Of a stretch of DNA of 64,000 bases, positions 57,879-64,000 are shown piece after piece (the stretch's first letter is position 1; every line of letters begins with the position of its first letter). Source of the DNA: Devosia sp. LC5 (GTDB lineage: Bacteria; Pseudomonadota; Alphaproteobacteria; Rhizobiales; Devosiaceae); NCBI RefSeq assembly GCF_000735585.1, contig NZ_JNNO01000045.1, forward strand, positions 102,001 to 166,000, given 5' to 3'. The notes below the pieces were generated by a model, which was not told where the DNA came from, searched no databases, and saw only the letters and a list, made by a program, of their open reading frames with translations. The position numbers were made by a program, and so were the translations under genes.

Positions 57879-59465
57879 ATGACCACCTTCGACAACACGC
57901 TCAACGCCGATGGTGCGCTCATCGTCGGCGCCGGTCTCGCCGGCCTGTTCACCGCGCTCAAACTGGCGCCGCGTCCGGTCACCGTGCTTTCACCCAAGCC
58001 TTTGGGCACAGGGGCGTCCTCTGCCTGGGCGCAAGGGGGCGTCGCGGCCGCCGTGGGCAAGGGCGATAGTTCGCACGCCCATGCGGTCGATACGGAAATG
58101 GCGGGCGCCGGCATTGTCGACCACGGTATCGCTGAAAGTGTTACCGCCGAAGCCGCCGCGCGCATCGAGGACCTGGCCCGCTGGGGCACCCCCTTCGACC
58201 GCGACGATTTCGGCAATTTTGCGCTGGGCCGCGAGGCTGCCCATTCGGCCAACCGCATCGTCAAGGTCGAGGGCGATCGCGCCGGCTGGGCCATCATGCA
58301 GGCTCTGATCGCCGAAGTGCGCCGCACCCCTTCGATCCGTGTGGTCGAAGGCATTACTGCGCTCAGCCTCGCTCGCGACAATGGCCGTATTGTCGGCGTG
58401 TTCTGCCGCAAGCTGGGCGACCGCTATTCCGAGCCCGTCTTCATCCGTGCCCGCGCCACCATTCTGGCTGCCGGGGGGCTGGGCGGGCTCTATGCCGTCA
58501 CCACCAATCCGCCCGGCGTGCGCGGCCACGCCATGGGCATGGCGGCCAGGGCCGGGGCTTTGATTGCTGACGCCGAATTCGTGCAATTCCACCCCACCGC
58601 CATTGCCACCGGCGCCGATCCGGCCCCGCTGGCTACCGAGGCTTTGCGTGGGGAAGGGGCTATCCTGGTCAATGATCTGGGCGAGCGCTTCATGCCCGCC
58701 ATTCATCCCGACGCGGAACTCGCCCCACGCGACATCGTCGCCCGCGCCAATTTCCGCCAGATTCAGGCGGGCCGGAAGGTGTTCCTCGACACGCGCAAAG
58801 TTCTCGGTGAGACCATCCTGACCCGCTTCCCCACCGTTGCCAAATATTGCCTTGATGCAGGGATCGATCCGGTCGCCGGCATGATCCCGGTCACCCCGGC
58901 CGCCCATTTCCACATGGGTGGCGTCAAGGTCGACGAGCGCGGCCGCTCATCGCTGCCGGGTCTATGGGTCTGTGGCGAAGCCAGTTGCACCGGCCTGCAT
59001 GGTGCCAACCGTCTGGCATCCAATTCCCTGCTCGAAGCCACCGTCTATGGCGCCCGCATTGCCGAGGATATTGGCGGGCTTGAGCCAGTCCGCTCGCTAG
59101 CGCCCTTCAAGGGCATCGAATGGGATGAAGCCGAAGGCGAAAAGGCCGAACAGGTGCTGCGCAACCTGCCCGCCGTGCAGCAATTGCGCCATATCATGAC
59201 CGAGCTGGTCGGGGTCGAACGCGATGCCGATGGCCTCAAACAGGCCCTGCGCGCCATTGCGAGGCTCGAGGCAACCGCCGAGCACGTCACCCGCGCCTAT
59301 CTCAATATGACCACCTCGGCCACTATGGTCGCTGCCGCCGCCCTCAAGCGCACTGAAAGCCGTGGCGGCCATTTCCGCATCGATTATCCCCAGACCAATG
59401 AGAGCTGGGAACACCACACCACGATGACGCTGGAAGAAGCGCTGGAGATCCGTGCCGGCGCTTAG
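57879..59465 (+). CDS. nadB: L-aspartate oxidase
   Basis: A 528-residue FAD enzyme of the succinate-dehydrogenase family: IVGAGLAGLFTALKLA, ASSAWAQGGVAAAVGKGDS, the substrate-binding QFHPTAIA and RGEGAILVND, and WVCGEASCTGLHGANRLASNSLLEA. It oxidises aspartate to iminoaspartate for NadA. The ATG at 57879 with AGGGAA upstream is chosen over a longer frame from 57735 that overlaps the HNH gene. Confidence 0.95.
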   Translation: MTTFDNTLNADGALIVGAGLAGLFTALKLAPRPVTVLSPKPLGTGASSAWAQGGVAAAVGKGDSSHAHAVDTEMAGAGIVDHGIAESVTAEAAARIEDLARWGTPFDRDDFGNFALGREAAHSANRIVKVEGDRAGWAIMQALIAEVRRTPSIRVVEGITALSLARDNGRIVGVFCRKLGDRYSEPVFIRARATILAAGGLGGLYAVTTNPPGVRGHAMGMAARAGALIADAEFVQFHPTAIATGADPAPLATEALRGEGAILVNDLGERFMPAIHPDAELAPRDIVARANFRQIQAGRKVFLDTRKVLGETILTRFPTVAKYCLDAGIDPVAGMIPVTPAAHFHMGGVKVDERGRSSLPGLWVCGEASCTGLHGANRLASNSLLEATVYGARIAEDIGGLEPVRSLAPFKGIEWDEAEGEKAEQVLRNLPAVQQLRHIMTELVGVERDADGLKQALRAIARLEATAEHVTRAYLNMTTSATMVAAAALKRTESRGGHFRIDYPQTNESWEHHTTMTLEEALEIRAGA

Positions 59466-59489
59466 GCCCGCAATTCCGAATACAAAAAC

Positions 59490-59507
59490 GCGGCCCTTTC
59501 GGGCCGC
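59490..59507. terminator. Bidirectional terminator between nadB and hsp20
   Basis: GCGGCCC (59490-59496), TTTC, GGGCCGC around 59501-59507. On the minus strand it is followed by a T run (GTTTTTG), giving a good terminator for the hsp20 gene; on the plus strand it follows nadB. Confidence 0.75.
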
Positions 59508-59534
59508 GCCTTCTAACGTCGCTGGAAGGGTCGG

Positions 59535-59990
59535 TTAGTTGACCGACTTGTCCTCGATGGAAGCGGCGGAGCCATTGATCGCGATCTGGCGCGGCTTTTT
59601 GCTTTCGGGCAATTCGCGCTTCAGCTCGAGATGCAGCAGGCCGTTTTCGAGCGTGGCGCCCTGAACCTCGACATAATCGGCCAGCTGGAAGCGCAGCTCG
59701 AAGGCGCGCTCGGCAATGCCGCGATGGAGGAATTCACGGGCCTTCTCGGCGCTCTCCTGGGGCTTGGCACCCTTGACCACGAGGCTGTTCTCCTTGGTTT
59801 CGATGGCGATATCGCCATTGGAGAAACCGGCCACGGCAATGGAGATGCGATAGGCATCTTCACCGGTGCGCTCGATATTGTAGGGCGGGTAGGTCTTGGT
59901 TTCCTGGCCGCTCAGGGTATCGAGGCGGTTGAACAGACGGTCAAAGCCGACCGTGGAACGATAGAAGGGGGAAAAATCGATGGTCTGCAT
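59535..59990 (-). CDS. Hsp20-family small heat-shock protein
   Basis: A 151-residue alpha-crystallin protein of the IbpA / HspA class: SPFYRSTVGFDRLFNRLD N-terminus, core PYNIERTGEDAYRISIAVAGF, and the C-terminal crystallin motif HRGIAERAFELRFQLADYVEV. It holds unfolding proteins during heat stress. The ATG at 59990 has GGAGA 7 nt upstream. The leader and promoter are consistent with RpoH control and an RNA thermometer; a longer frame to 60281 is rejected. Confidence 0.93.
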   Translation of the reverse strand: MQTIDFSPFYRSTVGFDRLFNRLDTLSGQETKTYPPYNIERTGEDAYRISIAVAGFSNGDIAIETKENSLVVKGAKPQESAEKAREFLHRGIAERAFELRFQLADYVEVQGATLENGLLHLELKRELPESKKPRQIAINGSAASIEDKSVN

Positions 59991-60100
59991 GTCACATTCT
60001 CCTGTGAGCAACGTGGGTTCCCGGTGGTCTGCACAAGCGTTCCCAGCATTAGGCGAACGGCATGATCGGCAGGTCGGGGCCCCCGGATTTCCGGCGGGCC
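59991..60100 (-). promoter_or_regulatory. Probable ROSE-type RNA thermometer in the hsp20 leader
   Basis: In the roughly 110-nt leader, TTGCT (60011-60007) lies three bases before the Shine-Dalgarno AGGAG (60003-59999), the U(U/C)GCU anti-SD of ROSE elements; CACG and TGTG extend the stem either side. Heat would open it and free the ribosome site. Pairing was judged by eye only. Confidence 0.6.
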
Positions 60101-60106
60101 AACAAG

Positions 60107-60136
60107 ATGTAGGAAGAGGGCAGAATGGTTCAAGAG
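60107..60136 (-). promoter_or_regulatory. RpoH-type promoter of hsp20
   Basis: CTCTTGAA (60136-60129) and CCTACAT (60113-60107), 15 nt apart, resemble the alphaproteobacterial heat-shock sigma-32 consensus. It lies about 115 nt before the ATG, leaving room for the thermometer leader. Confidence 0.6.
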
Positions 60137-60185
60137 CCCCGAAGCTGAATGAATTATGAACCGAAAATGAACGGACCCGTCCGGT

Positions 60186-60324
60186 TTGGTTCAGGCAGGG
60201 AGGCGTAGAGCTTATCTCGTGTTCAGGAGACATCTTGAATACGCCCCGCGGTCCATCATCCGCCCCCCGCATGGACCGCACCTAAAAACAAGAAGCCAGT
60301 GCCCCCACCAGGCACTGGCTTTTT
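60186..60324 (+). ncRNA. Candidate small RNA or leader with short ORF and terminator
   Basis: On the plus strand, GGAGA (60226-60230) precedes a 16-codon frame from TTG at 60235 to TAA at 60283-60285. Inside it, GCGGTCCAT (60248-60256) pairs with ATGGACCGC (60271-60279). A perfect terminator follows: GCCAGTGCC (60295-60303), GGCACTGGC (60311-60319), TTTTT (60320-60324). Nothing upstream on this strand needs a terminator here, so a short transcript ends at about 60324. The start is not fixed; the nearest gene downstream starts 170 nt later. Confidence 0.5.
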
Positions 60325-60493
60325 GCTGTTTGCCTTTCTGTTTTGGTTGGCCCGCGAAGCGGGTGTTCTGCGCTTCCAGTGCTCCGCTCCGGTTCTCGAT
60401 CACCACCATTTTCGGCTCGTCCAAAGCAGAAATGCTTCCCAGCAATGGTGGTCTGCCGCTATGCAGGATGGACCAGAGAGGTGATTGTTCTCC

Positions 60494-61468
60494 ATGACCA
60501 TTACTGTCGATCCCGATGGACCCGAGCTGGTCAATATCGTGTCCAATCCGGTGCCCGAGGGCGTGCGGGCGGGGTTTTTTGCCACCGAGGACAAGGTGCG
60601 GCTGCGCTACGCAATCTGGCCCAAGGGGCAGGGCGCGCCGCGCGGCACGATCTGCCTCGTGCAGGGGCGGGCCGAGTTTATCGAGAAGTATTTCGAGACC
60701 GTCAGCGATTTTCGCAAACGTGGCTTTGCCGTGGCGACGTTCGACTGGCGCGGACAGGGCGGCTCGGACCGGCTGATCGGCAACAAGAGCCTGGGCTATG
60801 TCGACCGGTTCGAGGATTACTGGACGGATCTCAAGAGTTTTCACGGGCAGATTCTACTGCCCGATTGTCCGCCGCCCTATTATCTGGTGGGCCATTCCAT
60901 GGGCGGGCTGGTGTGCCTGAATGCTGGTACGCGCGACCGCATGATGTTCGAGCGCATGTTTCTGTCGGCGCCCATGCTGGCGCTGGACAACCAGCCGCTG
61001 AGCATGGCGGGCATGGCCCGGCTGACCGAAGCGCTGAGCTTTGTCGGGCTGGGGCAATTGCCGGTGCGGCGGCGCGCGGACAGGCCAGCAAGCGAATTGA
61101 CCTTTCCGGGCAATCCGCTGACCTCGGACATGGTGCGCTATATGCGGATGATCGACGCGCTCAAGGCCCAGCCGGGGCTTGAGACCGGGTCGCCCACCAT
61201 TCGTTGGGCGGCGGCGGCCATGGGGGCGATGGCGAAGGCAGGTCGGGACGACTTCCCGGGGCGGATCAAGATCCCGGTGCTGATGCTGGCTGCGGCGCGG
61301 GACGAGGTAGTGTCGACGGCAGCGATCGAGCGGCTAGGGCTGCGCATGCGGACTGGGCACCACCTATTGGTGGGCGGTGCGCGGCACGAATTGTTCATGG
61401 AGAACGACGCGATCCGCGGCCAGGTGCTGGCCGCGTTCGATGCGTTTATTACGGATTTGACGGCTTAG
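60494..61468 (+). CDS. Alpha/beta hydrolase, lysophospholipase (PldB) type
   Basis: A 324-residue hydrolase. CLVQGRAEFIEKYFE and TFDWRGQGGSDR lie before the nucleophile elbow GHSMGGLVC; ARDEVVS supplies the acid and GGARHELFMEND the histidine, as in monoacylglycerol lipase / lysophospholipase L2. It probably acts on lysophospholipids or monoacylglycerols. An in-frame TTG at 60485, closer to AGAGAGG, is an alternative start. Confidence 0.88.
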   Translation: MTITVDPDGPELVNIVSNPVPEGVRAGFFATEDKVRLRYAIWPKGQGAPRGTICLVQGRAEFIEKYFETVSDFRKRGFAVATFDWRGQGGSDRLIGNKSLGYVDRFEDYWTDLKSFHGQILLPDCPPPYYLVGHSMGGLVCLNAGTRDRMMFERMFLSAPMLALDNQPLSMAGMARLTEALSFVGLGQLPVRRRADRPASELTFPGNPLTSDMVRYMRMIDALKAQPGLETGSPTIRWAAAAMGAMAKAGRDDFPGRIKIPVLMLAAARDEVVSTAAIERLGLRMRTGHHLLVGGARHELFMENDAIRGQVLAAFDAFITDLTA

Positions 61469-61471
61469 GCC

Positions 61472-61512
61472 TTGCTCAGTAGGCCTCATCCTGAGCCTGT
61501 CGAAGATGAGGT
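61472..61512. repeat. Dispersed intergenic repeat element
   Basis: CCTCATCCTGAGCCTGTCGA followed by AGATGAGG, an inverted-repeat element of a type scattered through many alphaproteobacterial genomes. It lies between two convergent genes. Confidence 0.65.
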
Positions 61513-61519
61513 CGCCCCC

Positions 61520-62308
61520 TCAGGCTGCGTTGATCAGTTCCAGCGCTTTTTCCAGTAGTTCCGGGGTGGCTGCTGCCACCACATCGCCACCGCCGGTGGG
61601 TTCGCTACCGTCCCAGCAGGCGATGGCGCCGCCGGCTTGCCGGATAATCGGGACCAGGGCCGCAATGTCATAGGTGTTGAGGAAGGGCTCGATGACGATG
61701 TCGGCGTGGCCGGCGGCGAGCAGGGCATAGCCGTAGCAATCCATGCCGAAGCGCTGCAGGCGGGTGGCGGATTCGATCGCCTGCCACTTGGTCAAAAGGG
61801 CGGGCGTGCGAAACAGGGAGGGCGTCGTGGTGAAGACGCGGGACGGGGCAAGCTCGGTCTGCCCACTGGTGCGGATCGGCAAGGCGTCACCGGCACGGCG
61901 ATAGGTGGCGCGGCCGGGGACGGCGAGGAAGGTTTCGCCAATGAAGGGCTGGCTCATGATGCCGGCGATGGCCACCCCATTATGGGCAAAACCGATCAGC
62001 GTGCCCCAGACGGGGGCACCTGAAATGAAGGCGCGGGTGCCATCGACCGGGTCGATGATCCAGGAAAATTCGCTGCTACCCGTAGTGCCCCACTCCTCCC
62101 CGATAATGGCGTGATCGGGAAAGGCTTCGGCAATAACGGCGCGAATGGCGGTCTCGGCTGCTTTGTCCGCCTCGGTGACCGGGTCGAAGCCTTCCGCCAG
62201 CTTATTGTCGACAGCGAGCACGGTGCGGAACAGCGGCAGGGTGTGCCCGGCGGCGGCGTCGGCAGCGGCAAGCAGGGTGGCTTCGATTTTGGCGAGGTCG
62301 AGGGGCAT
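61520..62308 (-). CDS. hisN: Inositol-monophosphatase-family phosphatase (probable histidinol-phosphatase)
   Basis: A 262-residue IMPase-fold enzyme: FDPVTEADKAAE, IIGEEWG, IDPVDGTRAFISGAP with the metal-binding Asp residues, and YGYALLAAGHADIVIEP, NTYDIAALVPIIRQAGG. Family members dephosphorylate inositol phosphate, histidinol phosphate or similar; FISGAPVWGTLIG and the overall pattern fit the HisN group of alphaproteobacteria, which completes histidine synthesis. Co-located N-formylglutamate amidohydrolase belongs to histidine breakdown or formyl-amino-acid use. Confidence 0.85.
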   Translation of the reverse strand: MPLDLAKIEATLLAAADAAAGHTLPLFRTVLAVDNKLAEGFDPVTEADKAAETAIRAVIAEAFPDHAIIGEEWGTTGSSEFSWIIDPVDGTRAFISGAPVWGTLIGFAHNGVAIAGIMSQPFIGETFLAVPGRATYRRAGDALPIRTSGQTELAPSRVFTTTPSLFRTPALLTKWQAIESATRLQRFGMDCYGYALLAAGHADIVIEPFLNTYDIAALVPIIRQAGGAIACWDGSEPTGGGDVVAAATPELLEKALELINAA

Positions 62309-62324
62309 GGATGGGTCCGGGGGA

Positions 62325-62460
62325 TCGTGCCGCGATCTCGTGGTTCGACGGGCTCACCATGAGGTCTATTGGGGGTGTTCGTAGCATAGCGAGGGTGGGG
62401 TGGGAATTGCGCCGTGCGGGAAGGAAAACGGAGGTTCCCGCTTTCGCGGGAATGACATTG
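62325..62460. repeat. Two dispersed intergenic repeats
   Basis: GGTTCGACGGGCTCACCATG around 62342 and GTTCCCGCTTTCGCGGGAAT around 62433 are common dispersed elements of alphaproteobacteria; the second has the palindrome TTCCCGC/GCGGGAA. The ~200 bp between the two minus-strand genes contains no supported gene. Confidence 0.65.
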
Positions 62461-62511
62461 TGGAAGGAATAGGAATTTTGGGGCGGGCGGGTAGAAATAG
62501 GTGACGTAAAA

Positions 62512-63408
62512 CTATTCTGCCGCGGTTTTTTCCGGGAGGGGTGGAACGCCGACCAGGGCGGGCAGGTCGAGGCCGATCAGGGCGAGGATCAGGCGTTCGA
62601 GCAGGGCTCTGGTGGCATCGAAGTCTTCGTTTTTCGCAAGAGTGACCTCGTTCATATAGAGGTGGCGGCTGATTTCGATCTGCAGCGCGTGTACGCCATG
62701 TTGCGGGCGGCCATAGGAGCGGGTGGCAAAGCCACCGGCATAGGGGCGGTTGCGGGCGACCTTGAGGCCGGCGCCGGCAAAGATGGTTTCGACAAGATCG
62801 ACCAGGCCAGGTGCGCAAGTGGTGCCATAGCGGTCACCCAGGACGATATCGGGGGCGGCGCGCTCGGCGGTGCGGGTGATGCGGGGCATGGAGTGGCAAT
62901 CGATCAGCACTGCCACGCCAAAGGCGGTGATGGCTTCGCTGAGCAGCTTTTGCAAGGCCGCATGATAGGGGTGGTAAATGCCCTCGATGCGCATGCGCGC
63001 ATCATCCAGCGTCAGGCGCTCGCGATAGATGGGCTTGTTTTCGGCGACCACGCGAGCCAGCGTGCCCAGGCCCGCCGCCACGCGGGGCGAGGTGGTGTTA
63101 AACCGGTCCGACAGTGGCTCGACGAACATGGTGGGATCGAGTTCCCAAGGCTCGCGGTTGACGTCGAGATAGGCGCGGGGGAAATGGGCGCGCAGCATCG
63201 GGGCGCCGAGATGGGGCGCGCGGGCGAACAATTCATCGACCCAGGCGTCCTCCGACTGGCGGATGGAGAGGTGATCGAGCCGGGTCATGGCCAGGAAGCG
63301 GTCGGGATAGATGCGGCCGGAATGGGCAGAATTGAACACTAATGGCGCTACCAGCCGCCGTGGACGGATGGTTTCGAACGCCGGCTGATCCCAATAGTCG
63401 GACCGCAC
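62512..63408 (-). CDS. N-formylglutamate amidohydrolase family protein
   Basis: A 298-residue protein of the N-formylglutamate deformylase family: VFNSAHSGRIYPDRF, YLDVNREPWELDP, LIDCHSMPR with the metal-binding His, and GVHALQIEISRHLYMNE with the catalytic Glu. It hydrolyses N-formyl amino acids to formate and the amino acid. It starts with GTG at 63408 (GGGGGAGG upstream); a longer frame from 63531 has no ribosome site. Confidence 0.88.
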   Translation of the reverse strand: MRSDYWDQPAFETIRPRRLVAPLVFNSAHSGRIYPDRFLAMTRLDHLSIRQSEDAWVDELFARAPHLGAPMLRAHFPRAYLDVNREPWELDPTMFVEPLSDRFNTTSPRVAAGLGTLARVVAENKPIYRERLTLDDARMRIEGIYHPYHAALQKLLSEAITAFGVAVLIDCHSMPRITRTAERAAPDIVLGDRYGTTCAPGLVDLVETIFAGAGLKVARNRPYAGGFATRSYGRPQHGVHALQIEISRHLYMNEVTLAKNEDFDATRALLERLILALIGLDLPALVGVPPLPEKTAAE

Positions 63409-63663
63409 TCTGCCTCCCCCGCTTGTCTGGACCCAAAAGTTTGGGCGCAGCAGTGATTTGCCGTCAGTTTGGCGCTTTGTCGGAAGATTGTCCAGATTGT
63501 CACAAAATAACGAACCGGAATCGCCGGGCATTTGCCAATGTGCAAAACTCGCTTAAACATCGTGCCATATTTTATGCGGATGGCGCGGATTCGCCGCAAA
63601 GGTGCTATCGAAGGTTCCGCCCCAACCAAAGCCCACATTCGAACCGGATGGCCGGAGACATTG
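63409..63663. other. Divergent intergenic region before cpdR
   Basis: About 255 bp between the amidohydrolase and cpdR genes. It is more AT-rich than its flanks, with TTGTCACAAAAT and CCATATTTTATG stretches that could be promoters. I could not assign a CtrA site (TTAA-N7-TTAA) by eye. No gene is seen. Confidence 0.4.
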
Positions 63664-64000
63664 ATGAAGCGAATTCTGCTCGCCGAAGACGATAACGACA
63701 TGCGCCAGTTCCTGACGCGCGCGCTCAAGAACGCGGGCTATGATGTGGTGAGCTTCGACAATGGGCTATCGGCCTATGAAAGGCTGCGCGAGGAACCGTT
63801 CGCGCTGTTGCTCAGCGATATCGTGATGCCGGAAATGGACGGGATCGAGCTGGCGCGACGGGCGACCGAACTGGACCCCGATCTCAAGGTGATGTTCATT
63901 ACCGGGTTTGCCGCGGTGGCGCTGAACCCCGATAGCGATGCGCCCAAGGATGCCTCGGTGTTGAGCAAGCCGTTCCATCTCAAGGATCTGGTGAACGAGG
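63664..64000 (+). CDS. cpdR: CpdR single-domain response regulator (partial, cut by window)
   Basis: The first 112 residues of a receiver domain; the C-terminal few residues lie outside the window. MKRILLAEDDNDMRQFLTRALKNAGY has the acidic pocket, LLSDIVMPEMDG the phosphorylated Asp (Asp52), FITGFAAVA the Thr and LSKPFHLKDL the Lys. Sequence and length match CpdR, which when unphosphorylated directs ClpXP to degrade CtrA and other cell-cycle proteins in Caulobacter and rhizobia. No output domain is expected. Confidence 0.92.
   Translation, partial: MKRILLAEDDNDMRQFLTRALKNAGYDVVSFDNGLSAYERLREEPFALLLSDIVMPEMDGIELARRATELDPDLKVMFITGFAAVALNPDSDAPKDASVLSKPFHLKDLVNE

Overview
The window reads as alphaproteobacterial chromosome of high G+C content, most like Devosia or a close relative in the Hyphomicrobiales. 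This is inferred from the mix of genes (CpdR, nadA/nadB, gltB/gltD, an EtfB-type lysine methyltransferase, a ROSE-like hsp20 leader) and from the intergenic repeats; no rRNA or intact tRNA is present to confirm it.

Positions 1 to about 19,030 look like the right part of an integrated conjugative or plasmid-derived island whose left part lies outside the window. From 1 to 13,204 ten genes run on the minus strand: DUF2493, Toprim, a 1449-residue methyltransferase-helicase of the strawberry-notch type, an ArdB/KlcA-like anti-restriction protein, DUF4326, two small conserved proteins, a large ParB-like protein, a PAPS-reductase-like PP-loop enzyme and an ArdC-like protein. This is a maintenance and anti-restriction block. 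No integrase, relaxase or type IV secretion gene is visible. Several of its genes are preceded by related, hairpin-forming leaders, and a nested-palindrome cluster lies at 1017-1149. Cargo follows: an Rrf2 / thioredoxin-reductase-like / methyltransferase operon bounded by a 23-bp direct repeat, a divergent SDR / LysR pair, and a DUF433 / DUF5615 toxin-antitoxin pair. The block ends in three 51-bp tandem repeats that each carry CCCGCAACCA, resembling the 3' end of initiator tRNA, followed by a strong terminator. A secreted alpha/beta hydrolase lies just beyond, between two copies of an 18-bp terminator sequence, so the exact island edge is uncertain.

From about 20.9 kb to the end the genes look like core chromosome. 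Positions 23.1-29.9 kb hold what I interpret as an L-fucose (or similar deoxysugar) non-phosphorylating catabolic locus: an FMN alpha-hydroxyacid (L-lactate) dehydrogenase, an SMP-30 lactonase, a UxaA-family dehydratase, an FCD-type GntR regulator, FucU and a fumarylacetoacetase-family hydrolase. The palindrome CTAACATGTTAG occurs in front of both the lactate dehydrogenase and the regulator/dehydratase pair, tying them into one regulon. Around it are manC, an EtfB lysine methyltransferase homologue, RidA, a DedA-type membrane protein, sdaA, and a secreted-protein/ECF-sigma/anti-sigma operon.

Positions 37.4-55.5 kb carry a PfkB kinase, the glutamate synthase genes gltB and gltD separated by a GST-like gene, a SGNH protein with an MltB-type transglycosylase, galE and galU divergent, an outer-membrane beta-barrel, an NfeD/SPFH pair, and modA, modB and modE without modC. 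Positions 55.5-64 kb carry eda, nadA and nadB (flanking a degenerate HNH gene), an Hsp20 gene with a heat-shock promoter and probable RNA thermometer, a possible small RNA on the opposite strand, a lysophospholipase-like hydrolase, an inositol-monophosphatase/histidinol-phosphatase, an N-formylglutamate amidohydrolase and, cut by the window edge, cpdR.
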